Assembly (NCBI RefSeq): GCF_007752935.1
Contig: NZ_CP036319.1
Coordinates: 3,224,001-3,288,000, forward strand
Origin: Crateriforma conspicua
GTDB lineage: Bacteria; Planctomycetota; Planctomycetia; Pirellulales; Pirellulaceae
Reading direction: 5' to 3'
Length of the DNA stretch: 64,000 nucleotides
A model generated the notes under the pieces. The model saw nothing but the letters and a program-made list of their open reading frames with translations, was not told where the DNA came from and did no database searches. Made by a program: the position numbers and the translations under genes. Numbering within the stretch: position 1 is the stretch's first letter; each line of letters starts with the position of its first letter. Below, piece after piece: positions 25,739 to 35,104 of the stretch.

Positions 25739-27346
25739 CTATTGCACCCAGTCTTCCATGACGATCTTTTTGTCTTGCCAATAAAAACCGTCGTCGCGCT
25801 TTTCCAAAATGCGGTGCGCGCTGCCCGGGGCCAACGGTTTTTCCGTTTCCGGCAGGTACGCCGACAAACGCTGCACCACGGAATCGAATTGCGATCGATC
25901 GTTATCGCCGGCCAACAGGTTTCGGTGTTCCAGAGGGTCGGCAGCCCGGTCGTACAATTCTTCTCCGCCGTCGGCGTAAACAATGTAACGCCAACGCGTA
26001 TCACACACCGAATGGTTGCCGGCATTGTGCGTGCAAATCGCCGGACGATCGCGAACTTCGGCGGGGTCTTTCAGTTGCGGAACCAGGCTTAAACCTTCTT
26101 GACCCTCGGGGACCGACAAGCCGGTCAATTCACATAGCGTTGGATACAAATCTAATAACTCCGCCGGCGATTCGCATTTGACGTTGGCGGCAACCTTATG
26201 TTTGGTCAATCCGTCGGGAACGGAGATGATCAACGGCACTCGCGTGCTGCGTTGCCATAAGGTGTTCTTTCCCGAAACGGCCTTTTCACCCATGTGGTAT
26301 CCGTGGTCGCTCCACAACACCACGATGGTCGAATCGGAAAGTCCGCTGGCGTCCAGCTGGTCCAAGATGCGGCCGACTTGGCTGTCAACGAAACTGACCG
26401 ATGCCAGGTAGGACCGTGTCAGGTTTTTCAGTTGATTGTTTTCGCGCAGCCAACTGGTCCGCGGCTCGGGAAGGTCCCAGTGGATGTACCACGATGACAT
26501 CGGTGTGTCGTCGCGATCGCCCGCGGGCATCGGCGGCATGGTCAGCGATTCGAATGGGTACATGTCGTACCACTTTTGGCTGACATAACAGGGCACGTGC
26601 GGCAGAAAGAATCCGGCGGCCAAAAAGAACGGTTCGTCGGACGACTTGGACAGCTGGTCCAGTTGATCCACGGCCCAAGACGCGACCACCCAGTCGCCTT
26701 TGTCTTCGTCACGGTGCGGGAACGTTCCCCAGTCCATCAGCGGGTGATCACCGCCCGGTGTCGGCGGGATCAGCTTCTTTTCGGGTTTGGCGCCGACACG
26801 GGCTGGCGGTCCCCACACGTCGGCTTCGGCATCGGATCCTTTGCCGCGCCCGTGTCCGCCGTGATGAATCTTTCCGCCCAGCAACGTCTTGTATCCGTTT
26901 GCGGAAAAGTATTGGGGCATTGTTACCAAGTCCGCCAGTTCGTCGACGTTGCGGATCCACGGCGCCAGTCCGTAAACGCCGGTGGACGTCGGTCGGCGAC
27001 CGGTCATGATCGACGTGCGGCTGGGGTTACACAGCGGTGCCTGGCAGTGGGCGTTGGTGAACGTGACCCCGCGGCTGGCCAGGCGTTGCATCGCCGGCGT
27101 TTTGACTTGCGGGTGTCCGCCCAGCGGCTGGACCCAATCGTTCAGATCGTCGATGGCGATCATCAACACGTTGGGTTTCTTGGGCGATTGGTCGTCGGCG
27201 GTCGTGATGCTTTGAAGCAGCAGGACGCAAAGGGCGAGCCCCGCGAAGACCGAGAGCAAAGAGATCTTGGGCACGATGAAACCGTCGATGGAAAGTTGGC
27301 GGGCGGAACGCTTGGCGTGCCGTGGTCGGCACAGCAGGTGGGACAC
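25739..27346 (-). CDS. Secreted type I sulfatase, iduronate-2-sulfatase-like
   Basis: 535 residues. The formylglycine signature C-x-P-x-R is C106-NPS-R110, continued by TSIMTGRRP. Metal ligands are seen in MIAIDDLND (D66, D67) and WSDHGYHMGEK. A hydrophobic segment at about 28-45 (ISLLSVFAGLALCVLLLQSI) acts as signal peptide. The given start is a GTG; a second GTG at 27274 would shorten the N-terminus to VPKISLL and is equally plausible, as neither has a clear ribosome site. Needs activation by a formylglycine-generating enzyme, not in the window. It hydrolyses sulfate esters of polysaccharides. It follows the TIGR03009 gene by 135 bases on the same strand. Confidence 0.92.
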   Translation of the reverse strand: MSHLLCRPRHAKRSARQLSIDGFIVPKISLLSVFAGLALCVLLLQSITTADDQSPKKPNVLMIAIDDLNDWVQPLGGHPQVKTPAMQRLASRGVTFTNAHCQAPLCNPSRTSIMTGRRPTSTGVYGLAPWIRNVDELADLVTMPQYFSANGYKTLLGGKIHHGGHGRGKGSDAEADVWGPPARVGAKPEKKLIPPTPGGDHPLMDWGTFPHRDEDKGDWVVASWAVDQLDQLSKSSDEPFFLAAGFFLPHVPCYVSQKWYDMYPFESLTMPPMPAGDRDDTPMSSWYIHWDLPEPRTSWLRENNQLKNLTRSYLASVSFVDSQVGRILDQLDASGLSDSTIVVLWSDHGYHMGEKAVSGKNTLWQRSTRVPLIISVPDGLTKHKVAANVKCESPAELLDLYPTLCELTGLSVPEGQEGLSLVPQLKDPAEVRDRPAICTHNAGNHSVCDTRWRYIVYADGGEELYDRAADPLEHRNLLAGDNDRSQFDSVVQRLSAYLPETEKPLAPGSAHRILEKRDDGFYWQDKKIVMEDWVQ

Positions 27347-27481
27347 GAAACAACCGCATCGATCCAGTGGAACGATGCGGCTTCATGCGGCGTTCAGTAT
27401 AGCCAACCGGCCGGTCGCTTGAGGACGTAGCCTGGTCCGTCTGAGACCTAGGGTTCCGACCTAGAAAATTCCCGACGCGAA

Positions 27482-28399
27482 TCAGTTGCCCGGCGTGAAT
27501 GTGTCGCGGTGGATCTTCCAATCCGACGGCGGCTTTTCGGGGATGAAGTTGTTCATGAAGTTGCTCAACCGGTTCATGCTGCCGTTTCGGGTCGCTTTGC
27601 TGAATTCGTAGATGTCGCGGTGCGGCGCGGTGCGAGCGTCATAGTTCGGGGCGTACATCACCAAACCGGCCGGCAAGAACGTGTCTTGTTGCAACACGAT
27701 TTGAACCAGCTTGTACTGGGCCGCGTCTTGCTGACGTTTCGGCCAAGCTTCGATCATGATCAAATCGGGCTTGGGGGCCATCACTTGGCGGACCCAATAA
27801 CGCTGTTTGATGTCGTTGGCTTTCAAGTTGAAAACGAACGGCAGCGGGCTGTCGATAATTCCTGCACCCTGCAGTTGCGGCGGCAACGCTTGGATGCGGC
27901 ATTCTTTGTTGCTGCGGTCAAACTCCAACAGCTCTTTGCCGTTGCAAACCCAGTGTTCGCCGAACTGGCCATCGATGGCGGCGTGTTGTGGCTTGCCGCC
28001 TTCCATGCCTTTGTAGAACACCTTTTGGTCGACGCGGAACAGACCCTTGTCCGGTTCGGCGTACTTGATTTGACCCAGCGATGCCGACGCATAGATGCCG
28101 GCCGGTGCCGATGCGGTGTCATAGTGGTAACGATGGAACGTGCATTCCAAGGTCTTGGTGTTGCCGCTTTGCTTTTCCCAAGCCACCAGGATTTGGTCCA
28201 AGCGTGCTTGTTCGGCCGCGGACAACTGGAAGGGTGCAAGTGCGTTGTTTTGGTCGGGGGACTGTTGACCGCCCGATCGCGATGCCGAAGCGATCCGCTC
28301 CTGTGGCTGATTCGCCGTCTGGGCCGGTGCGGTAAAGCCGGCTGTCATGCCGTGCCAGGTCAGAAAGGCCATCGCCATGACCGTTGCGTGTCGCATCAT
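27482..28399 (-). CDS. TIGR03009-family planctomycete secreted protein
   Basis: 305 residues from the first of two adjacent ATGs (28399, 28396), with a signal peptide (MAMAFLTWHGMTAGFTAPAQ) and a Gln/Ser-rich spacer up to about residue 55. The rest is a single domain resembling the TIGR03009 family, known only as a planctomycete domain: LAAFQ-type start (LDQILVAWEKQSGNTKTLEC), then YAEPDKGLFRVDQKVFYKG and the LPFVFNLKANDIKQRYWVR block. The fold resembles outer-membrane lipoprotein-sorting (LolA-like) proteins, but no function has been shown. It is first in a possible pair with the sulfatase. Confidence 0.8.
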   Translation of the reverse strand: MMRHATVMAMAFLTWHGMTAGFTAPAQTANQPQERIASASRSGGQQSPDQNNALAPFQLSAAEQARLDQILVAWEKQSGNTKTLECTFHRYHYDTASAPAGIYASASLGQIKYAEPDKGLFRVDQKVFYKGMEGGKPQHAAIDGQFGEHWVCNGKELLEFDRSNKECRIQALPPQLQGAGIIDSPLPFVFNLKANDIKQRYWVRQVMAPKPDLIMIEAWPKRQQDAAQYKLVQIVLQQDTFLPAGLVMYAPNYDARTAPHRDIYEFSKATRNGSMNRLSNFMNNFIPEKPPSDWKIHRDTFTPGN

Positions 28400-28645
28400 C
28401 CTTGACGCCCGTTGTGTTGACTGCAAAGTCCGGTGGATCCGCGGCACGTGCCTGCGGATTGGCCACGGAGATCCGATCCGCCGCCACAGCGGGAAACTAG
28501 CAGGATGTTTCCCCGATCCGAAAGGCGAATTTGGATCAATTCGCGCTGGAAAATCCTCGGACCCCCACTTCCCAGACACTCCAGGTTGCCGGGCTTGACC
28601 GCCGTCGCCGGTGTGCGATGAGATTCGTCGTGGCGAAAAACGTGA

Positions 28646-29065
28646 TCAGGACTGGGACAACACCGTGCAGGTGCTGGTCGCGGTGGCCACCAGCTTGCCC
28701 TTGGGACCGGTGATGTCGCACTGAACAAAACCGATCCGCAGGCCTCGTTCGACCACCGTTGCGGTCGCGGTCAGCAAGCCGTCTTTGACCGGCCGGATGA
28801 AGTTGATCTTCATCTCGATCGTCGAAAAGTCTTCGCTTTCCAACAGCGTGCGGCCGAAAGCGATCCCCATCGCCGCATCGGCCAACGCCGACACCAGGCC
28901 ACCGTGCACCCGGCCCATCGGGTTATGGTGCTGGGGACCACACTTGATTCGCACGACCGCATGACCCAGCGGAGTGCCGGATTCCGGATCAGCCGGCGGC
29001 TGGACATCAAACCCGACCAGACGGCTGATCGGCGCGGTGGAGAAGCGTTCGGATTGGACGGGCAA
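28646..29065 (-). CDS. PaaI-type hotdog-fold thioesterase
   Basis: 139 residues. The hotdog signature HNPMGRVHGGLVSALADAAM is complete, with the catalytic Asp following HGG and the central helix. The C-terminal strand (EMKINFIRPVKDGLLTATAT) matches PaaI/4HBT proteins. It cleaves acyl-CoA or aryl-CoA thioesters in the cytoplasm. The start is a TTG at 29065; no in-frame ATG exists before the domain. It is not tightly linked to its neighbours. Confidence 0.88.
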   Translation of the reverse strand: MPVQSERFSTAPISRLVGFDVQPPADPESGTPLGHAVVRIKCGPQHHNPMGRVHGGLVSALADAAMGIAFGRTLLESEDFSTIEMKINFIRPVKDGLLTATATVVERGLRIGFVQCDITGPKGKLVATATSTCTVLSQS

Positions 29066-29350
29066 GACGCTGTGAACCTTTGGGAATGACGGGCGACCTG
29101 GGAAATCCAGGTGATTGACGACGTCATTGTAGCGCTTGGTCGATACTTCCCGCGATCCCTCAACCGGCGATCAAATCAACCTGAATCTGATGCTGAGAAT
29201 TGGCCGCGTTTTTATGGGGGGCCGGTACGTCCGCATGAGCGTTTCGCGATCCCGATAGGACTGCGCGACTTTCGCGTGTGCACCACGTCGCCCGGCCTCT
29301 CCGAGGCCGTGGGCTTTGGATACAAGCCTCGGAGAGACTTGGCTACGTGC
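29066..29350. repeat. Intergenic hairpin CCGAGGC/GCCTCGG type
   Basis: The stretch upstream of the thioesterase contains an inverted repeat TCTCCGAGGC at 29298-29307 and GCCTCGGAGA at 29326-29335 with an 18-base loop. No T-tract follows. The remaining bases hold no gene that I can support. Confidence 0.5.
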
Positions 29351-29484
29351 TAGGCACTGTTTATCAATTCAACACGAAGGCCAATGAAAACGGTAACCCG
29401 ACGCGTCAGCGAGGGACTCTTGATGAATGAATAACTTCGGCCCCTCGCTGACGCTTCGGGTTACCAATTGATAAACAGTGCCTA
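29351..29484. repeat. Nested palindromic intergenic repeat reaching into a stop codon
   Basis: Outer arms TAGGCACTGTTTATCAATT (29351-29369) and its exact complement (29466-29484) pair in 19 of 19 positions. Inner arms of 24 bases at 29392-29415 and 29442-29465 pair in 23 of 24 and begin GGTAACCCGACGCGTCAGCG, identical to the copy at 36012. The TAG stop of the BBP7 gene (29482-29484) is the end of the right outer arm. As RNA this would form a very stable double stem directly after the coding region, so it probably acts as its terminator. Confidence 0.8.
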
Positions 29485-31140
29485 ATAGGAATAGTGCAGT
29501 CCCAGGTGGATGCCGTGCACATAGATCGTATCGGTGCGAATCGCCAAGGCTGGACTCTGTTGGCCCGTTGGCGGGATCGCACTGTTGACGGCCAAGTCCG
29601 GGTCGATCATTCCCGACACCTGCAGGGCATCGGTCATGGCGATCAAGTGATAGCCGAATTTGACGTCGAATCGGGGAAAGCGGTGCCAGCCCAGCGACAG
29701 ATCCATTTCCGGAATCCATCCGAACGTGTTGTCGTCCAGCGGTGACGAATTGGTGCTGCGGACCAGCAAGCCTTCGTTGATGATCGACTGGTTGCCGTCG
29801 ACACTGGTGACCGTGGTTCCGCTGCGGCGGGCGCCACGTTGCAGCGATCCAAAACCGAATTTGAACAGACTGCGGAACGACCAGCATCCGGACGTGTGGC
29901 TGGTGGCCAAGCCGATTTGGCCGCCATGGAACTCGTTTTCTGCGTCGAACGTGTCGGTGACATCGATGATCGATCCGATCGGCGGCAATGTGACGTTAGG
30001 ATCGATCGATGTGCTGGACGAATGGATCCGCAGTGATTCGTCGAAACGCATGTACTGGTATCCGTACAACACGTCGACTCGACCGGCAAAGCCCCGCATC
30101 CAAGGTTGATAGACGGCGATGTCCGCGCCGGCCACGTTGCTGGAACCGTTCACGCTGACCGATCCAAACGCGACATCGGGAAAGGCGATCTGCAGCGTTT
30201 CGTTGCCCGGCGTGTCACCATCGCTGACGTTAAAGAAGGGTCTCGTCAGCACGTTGAAGTTGGATTCATCGGCGCTGAAGTTGTACGTGTCTTCCCCGAC
30301 CGCCCAAGCACGGAATCGCAGGCTGCGACACTGAGCTTCGTCCAACCAAGTCCCGATCATCAAACGGCCGCCCATCGTGGCGCCTTCGAACACGGTTCGG
30401 TCGCCGGCAAGTACGGTCGTATCGGCATCGTCCAAGTTGCCCGTCGATCCGGTCGTCACCAACGGCGGCAACCGATCGCCTTTTCGCCACATGGAAAGCA
30501 AATCAATGGACCCGAACCAACGATGCGGGGCGCGTACGATGTATCCGGTCGGACGGCACGCCGAACACCCGTCACAGGTCAGCGAATCACATCCGGAAAT
30601 TCCGCTGTCACACGTCAACGCGTCACAGGCGGTGGATTCGATCCCGCATGCGGGTTCGCCGTAGTACTGCCCGTCATAGACGACTTCACCCGCGATTGCT
30701 TCGGCCGATACCGTCGGCGACGCGATTGACGACGGAACCGATTCGCTGACCATTGGAATCGGCGACGGCGGATCGGGCGCGACTGATTGAGCGTGAGATA
30801 CCGGACGCAATTGCGGTTCCGGTGCCACTGTCATTCCGGAATCGACGCCGGCATCCACCAATCCGGCTTTGGATCGGTGGTATCGCGCGTCGTCGACTTC
30901 GCGGTAACGGTCGTCATCGGCCACAGCGGCGTCGGACACCGGCGGCTGATAAGTCCCACGATCGGGCTTTTTCATTCGAATGCCCTGCGCGTTCGCGGCG
31001 GTCGCATGGAATACGGCAACCGTCGCCAAAGCCATCACGCCGCGGCGGACCCAACGGGTCGCGACGGCGGATCGGGTGGCGGGCGGAACGGTGCGGGCGT
31101 CGTTGGAATCGGCGGCGTGTGCAATCGGCCAGGTGGTCAT
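29482..31140 (-). CDS. BBP7-family outer-membrane beta-barrel protein
   Basis: 552 residues from the ATG at 31140 (a GTG at 31194 is upstream in frame). A long N-region with a hydrophobic core (RRGVMALATVAVFHATAANA) forms the signal peptide. Residues about 60-170 are low-complexity and include a cluster of cysteines (ACGIESTACDALTCDSGIS, then GCDSLTCDGCSAC) like the second barrel in the window. From about 180 (RAPHRWFGSIDLLSMWRKGD) the beta-barrel begins, with alternating strands such as FHGGQIGLATSHTSGCWSFR and a terminal LGLHYSY ending in an aromatic residue. BBP7 proteins (PF07585) are planctomycete-type predicted porin-like proteins of unknown transport. Its stop lies inside a palindromic repeat. 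Confidence 0.85.
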   Translation of the reverse strand: MTTWPIAHAADSNDARTVPPATRSAVATRWVRRGVMALATVAVFHATAANAQGIRMKKPDRGTYQPPVSDAAVADDDRYREVDDARYHRSKAGLVDAGVDSGMTVAPEPQLRPVSHAQSVAPDPPSPIPMVSESVPSSIASPTVSAEAIAGEVVYDGQYYGEPACGIESTACDALTCDSGISGCDSLTCDGCSACRPTGYIVRAPHRWFGSIDLLSMWRKGDRLPPLVTTGSTGNLDDADTTVLAGDRTVFEGATMGGRLMIGTWLDEAQCRSLRFRAWAVGEDTYNFSADESNFNVLTRPFFNVSDGDTPGNETLQIAFPDVAFGSVSVNGSSNVAGADIAVYQPWMRGFAGRVDVLYGYQYMRFDESLRIHSSSTSIDPNVTLPPIGSIIDVTDTFDAENEFHGGQIGLATSHTSGCWSFRSLFKFGFGSLQRGARRSGTTVTSVDGNQSIINEGLLVRSTNSSPLDDNTFGWIPEMDLSLGWHRFPRFDVKFGYHLIAMTDALQVSGMIDPDLAVNSAIPPTGQQSPALAIRTDTIYVHGIHLGLHYSY

Positions 31141-31404
31141 CGCGTTGATCTCGGCAGGCGAGAAGTTGATGGACGAACACGACAACAGACTCACCCGGGC
31201 GGCGCAAAACCGGTGGCGCCGCTGCGAGCTGTCGTCGTACCTTCAACTTCGACCATGACGGTCGTGACGATGAAACAAATCTGGCAAGGTTTGCCGGTTG
31301 TGACGGTTTTGCCGACGACCCGATGTGAAGACAGGCAAAACACGCGGATTGCGTGGCAGGACGTGATTCCGGGTCGGACGCGACTTGCCGAGAGCGGAAG
31401 AAGA

Positions 31405-31505
31405 CTTTGGCCGCGAAATGCTGATGGTTTCAGCACTTCACCCTCCCGCCCTGCGTGAGGGTCGGGATCGAGGAACGAGATTCCGGGGAGGGTGCTTTGG
31501 CCGCG
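31405..31505. repeat. Hairpin element flanked by 11-base direct repeats
   Basis: CTTTGGCCGCG occurs at 31405-31415 and again at 31495-31505. Between them lie 79 bases with a hairpin GCTGA/TCAGC and a longer inverted repeat, CACCCTCCC at 31439-31447 with GGGAGGGTG at 31486-31494. This is what a small non-autonomous inserted element with an 11-base target duplication would look like. The rest of the 31141-31604 gap holds no supported gene. Confidence 0.5.
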
Positions 31506-31604
31506 CGACTTCCCCTCGCTATGACTCGAACATCTCGCGGGGAGGAAAACTCTGAACCGCTTCGGAACCAGGCGGACACTTCGCCCTACTGTTATACGCT
31601 GCTC

Positions 31605-32270
31605 CTACTGTGACACGCGAACTTGGCCTTGCTGGTTGGCCTGCCAGAATGATCGCTCGTTCAGGTCCATCGCGGTCAGCCACTGGCCGCCATAGGCATA
31701 GGTGTCCAAACAGATCAGGTGCCCCAGATCGACGACTTCACCGTCGCGGTTGGCCGTGTGGCCGACGATCGCCGTTTTGCCGCTGTAATGCTGCGGCGGG
31801 ACGCCACGCATCAAGCTGTGCCAACGCAGCAGATCCACCGGCTGTTGTTCCAGCGGCAGCCCCGCATCGTACGCCGCGTGCGTGAAGAAAAACGCGTCGG
31901 TTTCAAAGAAGTCGCCCAGGTTGTCCAGAAAGTTCTGGTGTTCGGGCGGCAGAAAATTCAGATCGCCGTCAAAGCCATAGCTGTCCAGCGTTTCGATCCC
32001 GCCGTGCTTCAGCCATTCGTGGTGCGGGGCTTCCCCGCGAACCACCTCCAGCATCATCTCCTCGTGGTTGCCCATCAGACAGACCAATTGAGTCTGGCCG
32101 CCCAACTGGATCAATCGATCGATCACGCCACGCGAATCGGGGCCTCGATCGACATAATCGCCCAAGGCCACCACCAGATCGTCCGGATCGGGTTGGACGT
32201 GCCGCAGCAGATTTTCCAAGGCAACGGTGCAACCGTGGATATCACCAATCGCAATCAGACGTCCGCTCAC
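31605..32270 (-). CDS. PPP-family phosphatase (ApaH / Ser-Thr phosphatase type)
   Basis: 221 residues from a GTG at 32270. The PPP signature blocks are all present: GDIHG at 9-13, GDYVDRG at 37-43, GNHE at 67-70, then FTHAAYD and VGHTANRDGE supplying the remaining metal histidines. Bacterial relatives are lambda-type Ser/Thr phosphatases (PrpA/B) and Ap4A hydrolases (ApaH); the short length favours a PrpA-like phosphatase. The window also encodes a Hanks kinase, but far away, so a direct pair is speculative. It is divergent from the vWA protein gene. Confidence 0.9.
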   Translation of the reverse strand: MSGRLIAIGDIHGCTVALENLLRHVQPDPDDLVVALGDYVDRGPDSRGVIDRLIQLGGQTQLVCLMGNHEEMMLEVVRGEAPHHEWLKHGGIETLDSYGFDGDLNFLPPEHQNFLDNLGDFFETDAFFFTHAAYDAGLPLEQQPVDLLRWHSLMRGVPPQHYSGKTAIVGHTANRDGEVVDLGHLICLDTYAYGGQWLTAMDLNERSFWQANQQGQVRVSQ

Positions 32271-32556
32271 TAACGGGGCTCGCTACGGGTTCTTGTCATC
32301 GGGCATGCCACGCCATCCGTTGTCGCGTGGCTGGAAACGGAACGGACGAATGTATCGGTTGCAACGAAAAATCGCACGGGGGTCAACGTTGACGCCATAC
32401 CGAAGCGTGCCGGTTGTTGTGCATTCATCATGCCGCTGATGACCGTGCGGGCTGCGACAATGAGTACAATACAAGGGTCCGCACGTTCCAACATTGCCCT
32501 CTTCCTGCTCCTCCATTCTGATTGCATCCGCCCGCGGATCGGGTCAGACTGATTGA

Positions 32557-34698
32557 ATGTCGACGACGCTGCCCCCCGAAATACCGACGCCGACAGGCAC
32601 GCCGGCCGCCGTCACGGCGATCCCGGCGGATCGTCTGGACGATGGTGCCCACGCGGCCGCCGACCACGCGCCCGACGATGCGGCGGGCGACGCATCGGAC
32701 GACACCGATTCCGACTGGGACGAATTCGACGACTGGGATGACCCGCCGTGGTGGGCCAGCGATTGGGCGGCCATCTTGGTCACCAGCATCGTCGCGCACC
32801 TGATCGTCGTTTTGACCCTGGCGCTCGTCCGATTGCACCAACCGATCGAAGAACAGGTCGCGTTGATGGCGGCCAAGAGTGAGAATGTTCCGGATCCGGT
32901 CAATTTGATCGACACGCTGCAGTACAGCGACGACCCGGAAGAAAGCATCGGCGCTGATTCGCTAAGCGTGTCCGAAGCCGCAACGGCAACCGCCATCGAG
33001 TTCGCCGAAATCGCGGAGATCCCTTCGCCGGTCGACACGCCGCCGGTGGACTTTGGCCAAGTGATCGCCAGCGAAGTGTTCTCGCAGCCCGTCGCGCCCA
33101 TGCAACGGCTGACCAACCAAAAGGGCAAAGTCGGCGAAGGCACGCAAGGAGCCGCCGGGGCGATCGATCGCATCACGTTCGAAATCTTAAAGTCGATGGA
33201 AGAACGCCCGACTCTGGTCGCTTGGCTGTTCGACCAAAGCGGTTCGCTGCACCGACAACGACAGCAAATCATCGGACGCTTTGATCGCATCTATGAAGAA
33301 CTGGGGATCGTCCAAGAAAACGACGAGCGATTCAAAGAACGCAAGGGGGCCGACGTCCCGCTGTTGACGTCCATCGTCGGCTTCGGACAAACCGTCCAGC
33401 TGTACAACGAGAAACCCAGCGACGATCTGGGGGAGATCAAACAAATCATTAACTCCATCAATGTCGATTCCTCCGGCGTCGAACGCGTCTTCACGGCGGT
33501 GGAAGAAGCCGCCAACGAGTTCAAACGCTTTCGACGAAACACCGGCGATGGTCCGGCCCGCAACGTCATCTTCATCGTGGTCACCGACGAACGTGGCGAC
33601 GATGCGGAGCGTTTGGAGCGGGCGATCGGCACCTGTCGTCGCTACGCCATCCCCGTTCACGTGATCGGAGTCCCGGCACCCTTTGGCCGCGAACACACGT
33701 ACGTGAAATACGTCGACCCCGATCCGCGGTTCGATCAATCCGCTCGTTGGGCCGAAGTCGATCAGGGGCCGGAGACGCTGTTGCCCGAGCGAGTGCAAGT
33801 CGGCTTCACCGGCGATTTTCAACAAGAACCGACCGTGGACAGTGGTTTTGGTCCCTATGCGTTGACCCGGCTTTGCTATGAAACCGGTGGGATCTATTTC
33901 ACCGTTCACCCGAACCGCAACATGAATCGCGCGGTGTATCGCGGCGAAGTCGATCCGTATGCGTCCGACCTGCGGTACTTCTTTGATCCCGACGTGATGT
34001 CACGTTACCGGCCGGATTATCTCAGCCCCAAAGACTATCTGGAATTCGTCCGTCAGAGTCCTTTGCGTCAAGCTTTGGTGCAGGCGGCTCGGATGAAACC
34101 GGCCCAGGGGATCGACGCACCACGCACGCGTTTCGTCAAACGCAACGACGCCGGGCTGGTCGCCGACCTGACGCGGGCGCAACAGGACGCGGCCAAGTTG
34201 GAACCGACGTTGTTGATGATGGCCCAAACCTTGATGCCGGGGATGGAGCATCGGAGTGATGAAACCAGTCCGCGTTGGCAAGCCGGTTTCGACTTGGCGA
34301 TGGGACGTGTGCTGGCACAAAAGGTTCGCACCGAAACCTACAACGCGATGTTGGCCAAGGCGAAACGCGGGATGGCGTTCAGCGATGCAAAGAACAACAC
34401 ATGGGTCCTGAAGCCCGCCGATGAAATCACCGTGGGCAGCCGCTGGCAACGCGAAGCCGAAACCGCCAAGGCGTTGCTGCAGAGTGTCGTCGACAACCAT
34501 CCCAAGACGCCCTGGGCGCTGTTGGCCAGCCAAGAACTGTCCACGCCGATCGGTTGGCAATGGACCGAACAGTTCACCGCCCCCGATCCACCGCGACCGA
34601 ATCGTCCGGGCAACAATAACCCCAACCCGCGCCCGCCCCGTGACGATCAAGCTCGGATGCTACAGAAGGCCCCCACTCGGCCGATCCCGAAGCTGTAA
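32557..34698 (+). CDS. Membrane-anchored von Willebrand factor A domain protein
   Basis: 713 residues. The first 69 are acidic and disordered (many Asp, Ala, Pro), followed by one membrane helix at about 70-92 (AAILVTSIVAHLIVVLTLAL). The vWA-like domain begins near 215 with the metal-site motif D226-x-S228-x-S230 in FDQSGSLHRQ; later blocks NVIFIVVTDERGDDAERLER and the IPVHVIGVPAPFG strand fit the fold. The C-terminal 250 residues are helical with a Pro/Arg-rich tail. Such planctomycete proteins probably bind other proteins in the periplasm in a metal-dependent way; the ligand is not visible. No neighbour shares its strand closely. Confidence 0.85.
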   Translation: MSTTLPPEIPTPTGTPAAVTAIPADRLDDGAHAAADHAPDDAAGDASDDTDSDWDEFDDWDDPPWWASDWAAILVTSIVAHLIVVLTLALVRLHQPIEEQVALMAAKSENVPDPVNLIDTLQYSDDPEESIGADSLSVSEAATATAIEFAEIAEIPSPVDTPPVDFGQVIASEVFSQPVAPMQRLTNQKGKVGEGTQGAAGAIDRITFEILKSMEERPTLVAWLFDQSGSLHRQRQQIIGRFDRIYEELGIVQENDERFKERKGADVPLLTSIVGFGQTVQLYNEKPSDDLGEIKQIINSINVDSSGVERVFTAVEEAANEFKRFRRNTGDGPARNVIFIVVTDERGDDAERLERAIGTCRRYAIPVHVIGVPAPFGREHTYVKYVDPDPRFDQSARWAEVDQGPETLLPERVQVGFTGDFQQEPTVDSGFGPYALTRLCYETGGIYFTVHPNRNMNRAVYRGEVDPYASDLRYFFDPDVMSRYRPDYLSPKDYLEFVRQSPLRQALVQAARMKPAQGIDAPRTRFVKRNDAGLVADLTRAQQDAAKLEPTLLMMAQTLMPGMEHRSDETSPRWQAGFDLAMGRVLAQKVRTETYNAMLAKAKRGMAFSDAKNNTWVLKPADEITVGSRWQREAETAKALLQSVVDNHPKTPWALLASQELSTPIGWQWTEQFTAPDPPRPNRPGNNNPNPRPPRDDQARMLQKAPTRPIPKL

Positions 34699-35104
34699 CA
34701 ATCACACCGCTTTCGGTTATCGGTCTGCGACGTTGCTGTCGTTCCGCCTGAGCCGTCGGCCGTCAGGCCTCGGGACACTGAAATCCGGCATCCGGTTCTA
34801 TCATCGCACAACCTCATAACAGGCAACGGCGTTTCCGAGCCACCTGGCACTGGGCCTGACCGTGTGCCGGCCAATCAAGCGCCGCACCGAATCAAATTTC
34901 TCGTCAACGTTCGGGAATCAAGCTACTTCACAGGTAGGCGTGCCGTCCGGGCCGATCGGGTTGCGGTTGATCATCGCGTGACGGTGCGCTGAATCACGTC
35001 GGCACTTCTTTTGCCATCCTTCGATGCGAACCGAGTTTGCGGTGTCTGGGCGCAAACACGTGCCCCATCGCACACGATGTGAGCTTGTTGAGGGATTTGC
35101 AACG
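34699..35104. other. Intergenic, no gene seen
   Basis: 406 bases after the vWA gene. It contains CCTGAGCCGTCGGCCGTCAGG at about 34748-34768, a partly symmetric block of a kind I recall from Rhodopirellula-type intergenic DNA, without a T-tract. The last 20 bases carry a good ribosome site (GAGGG) for the PEP-CTERM gene. No protein or RNA gene is supported. Confidence 0.45.
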
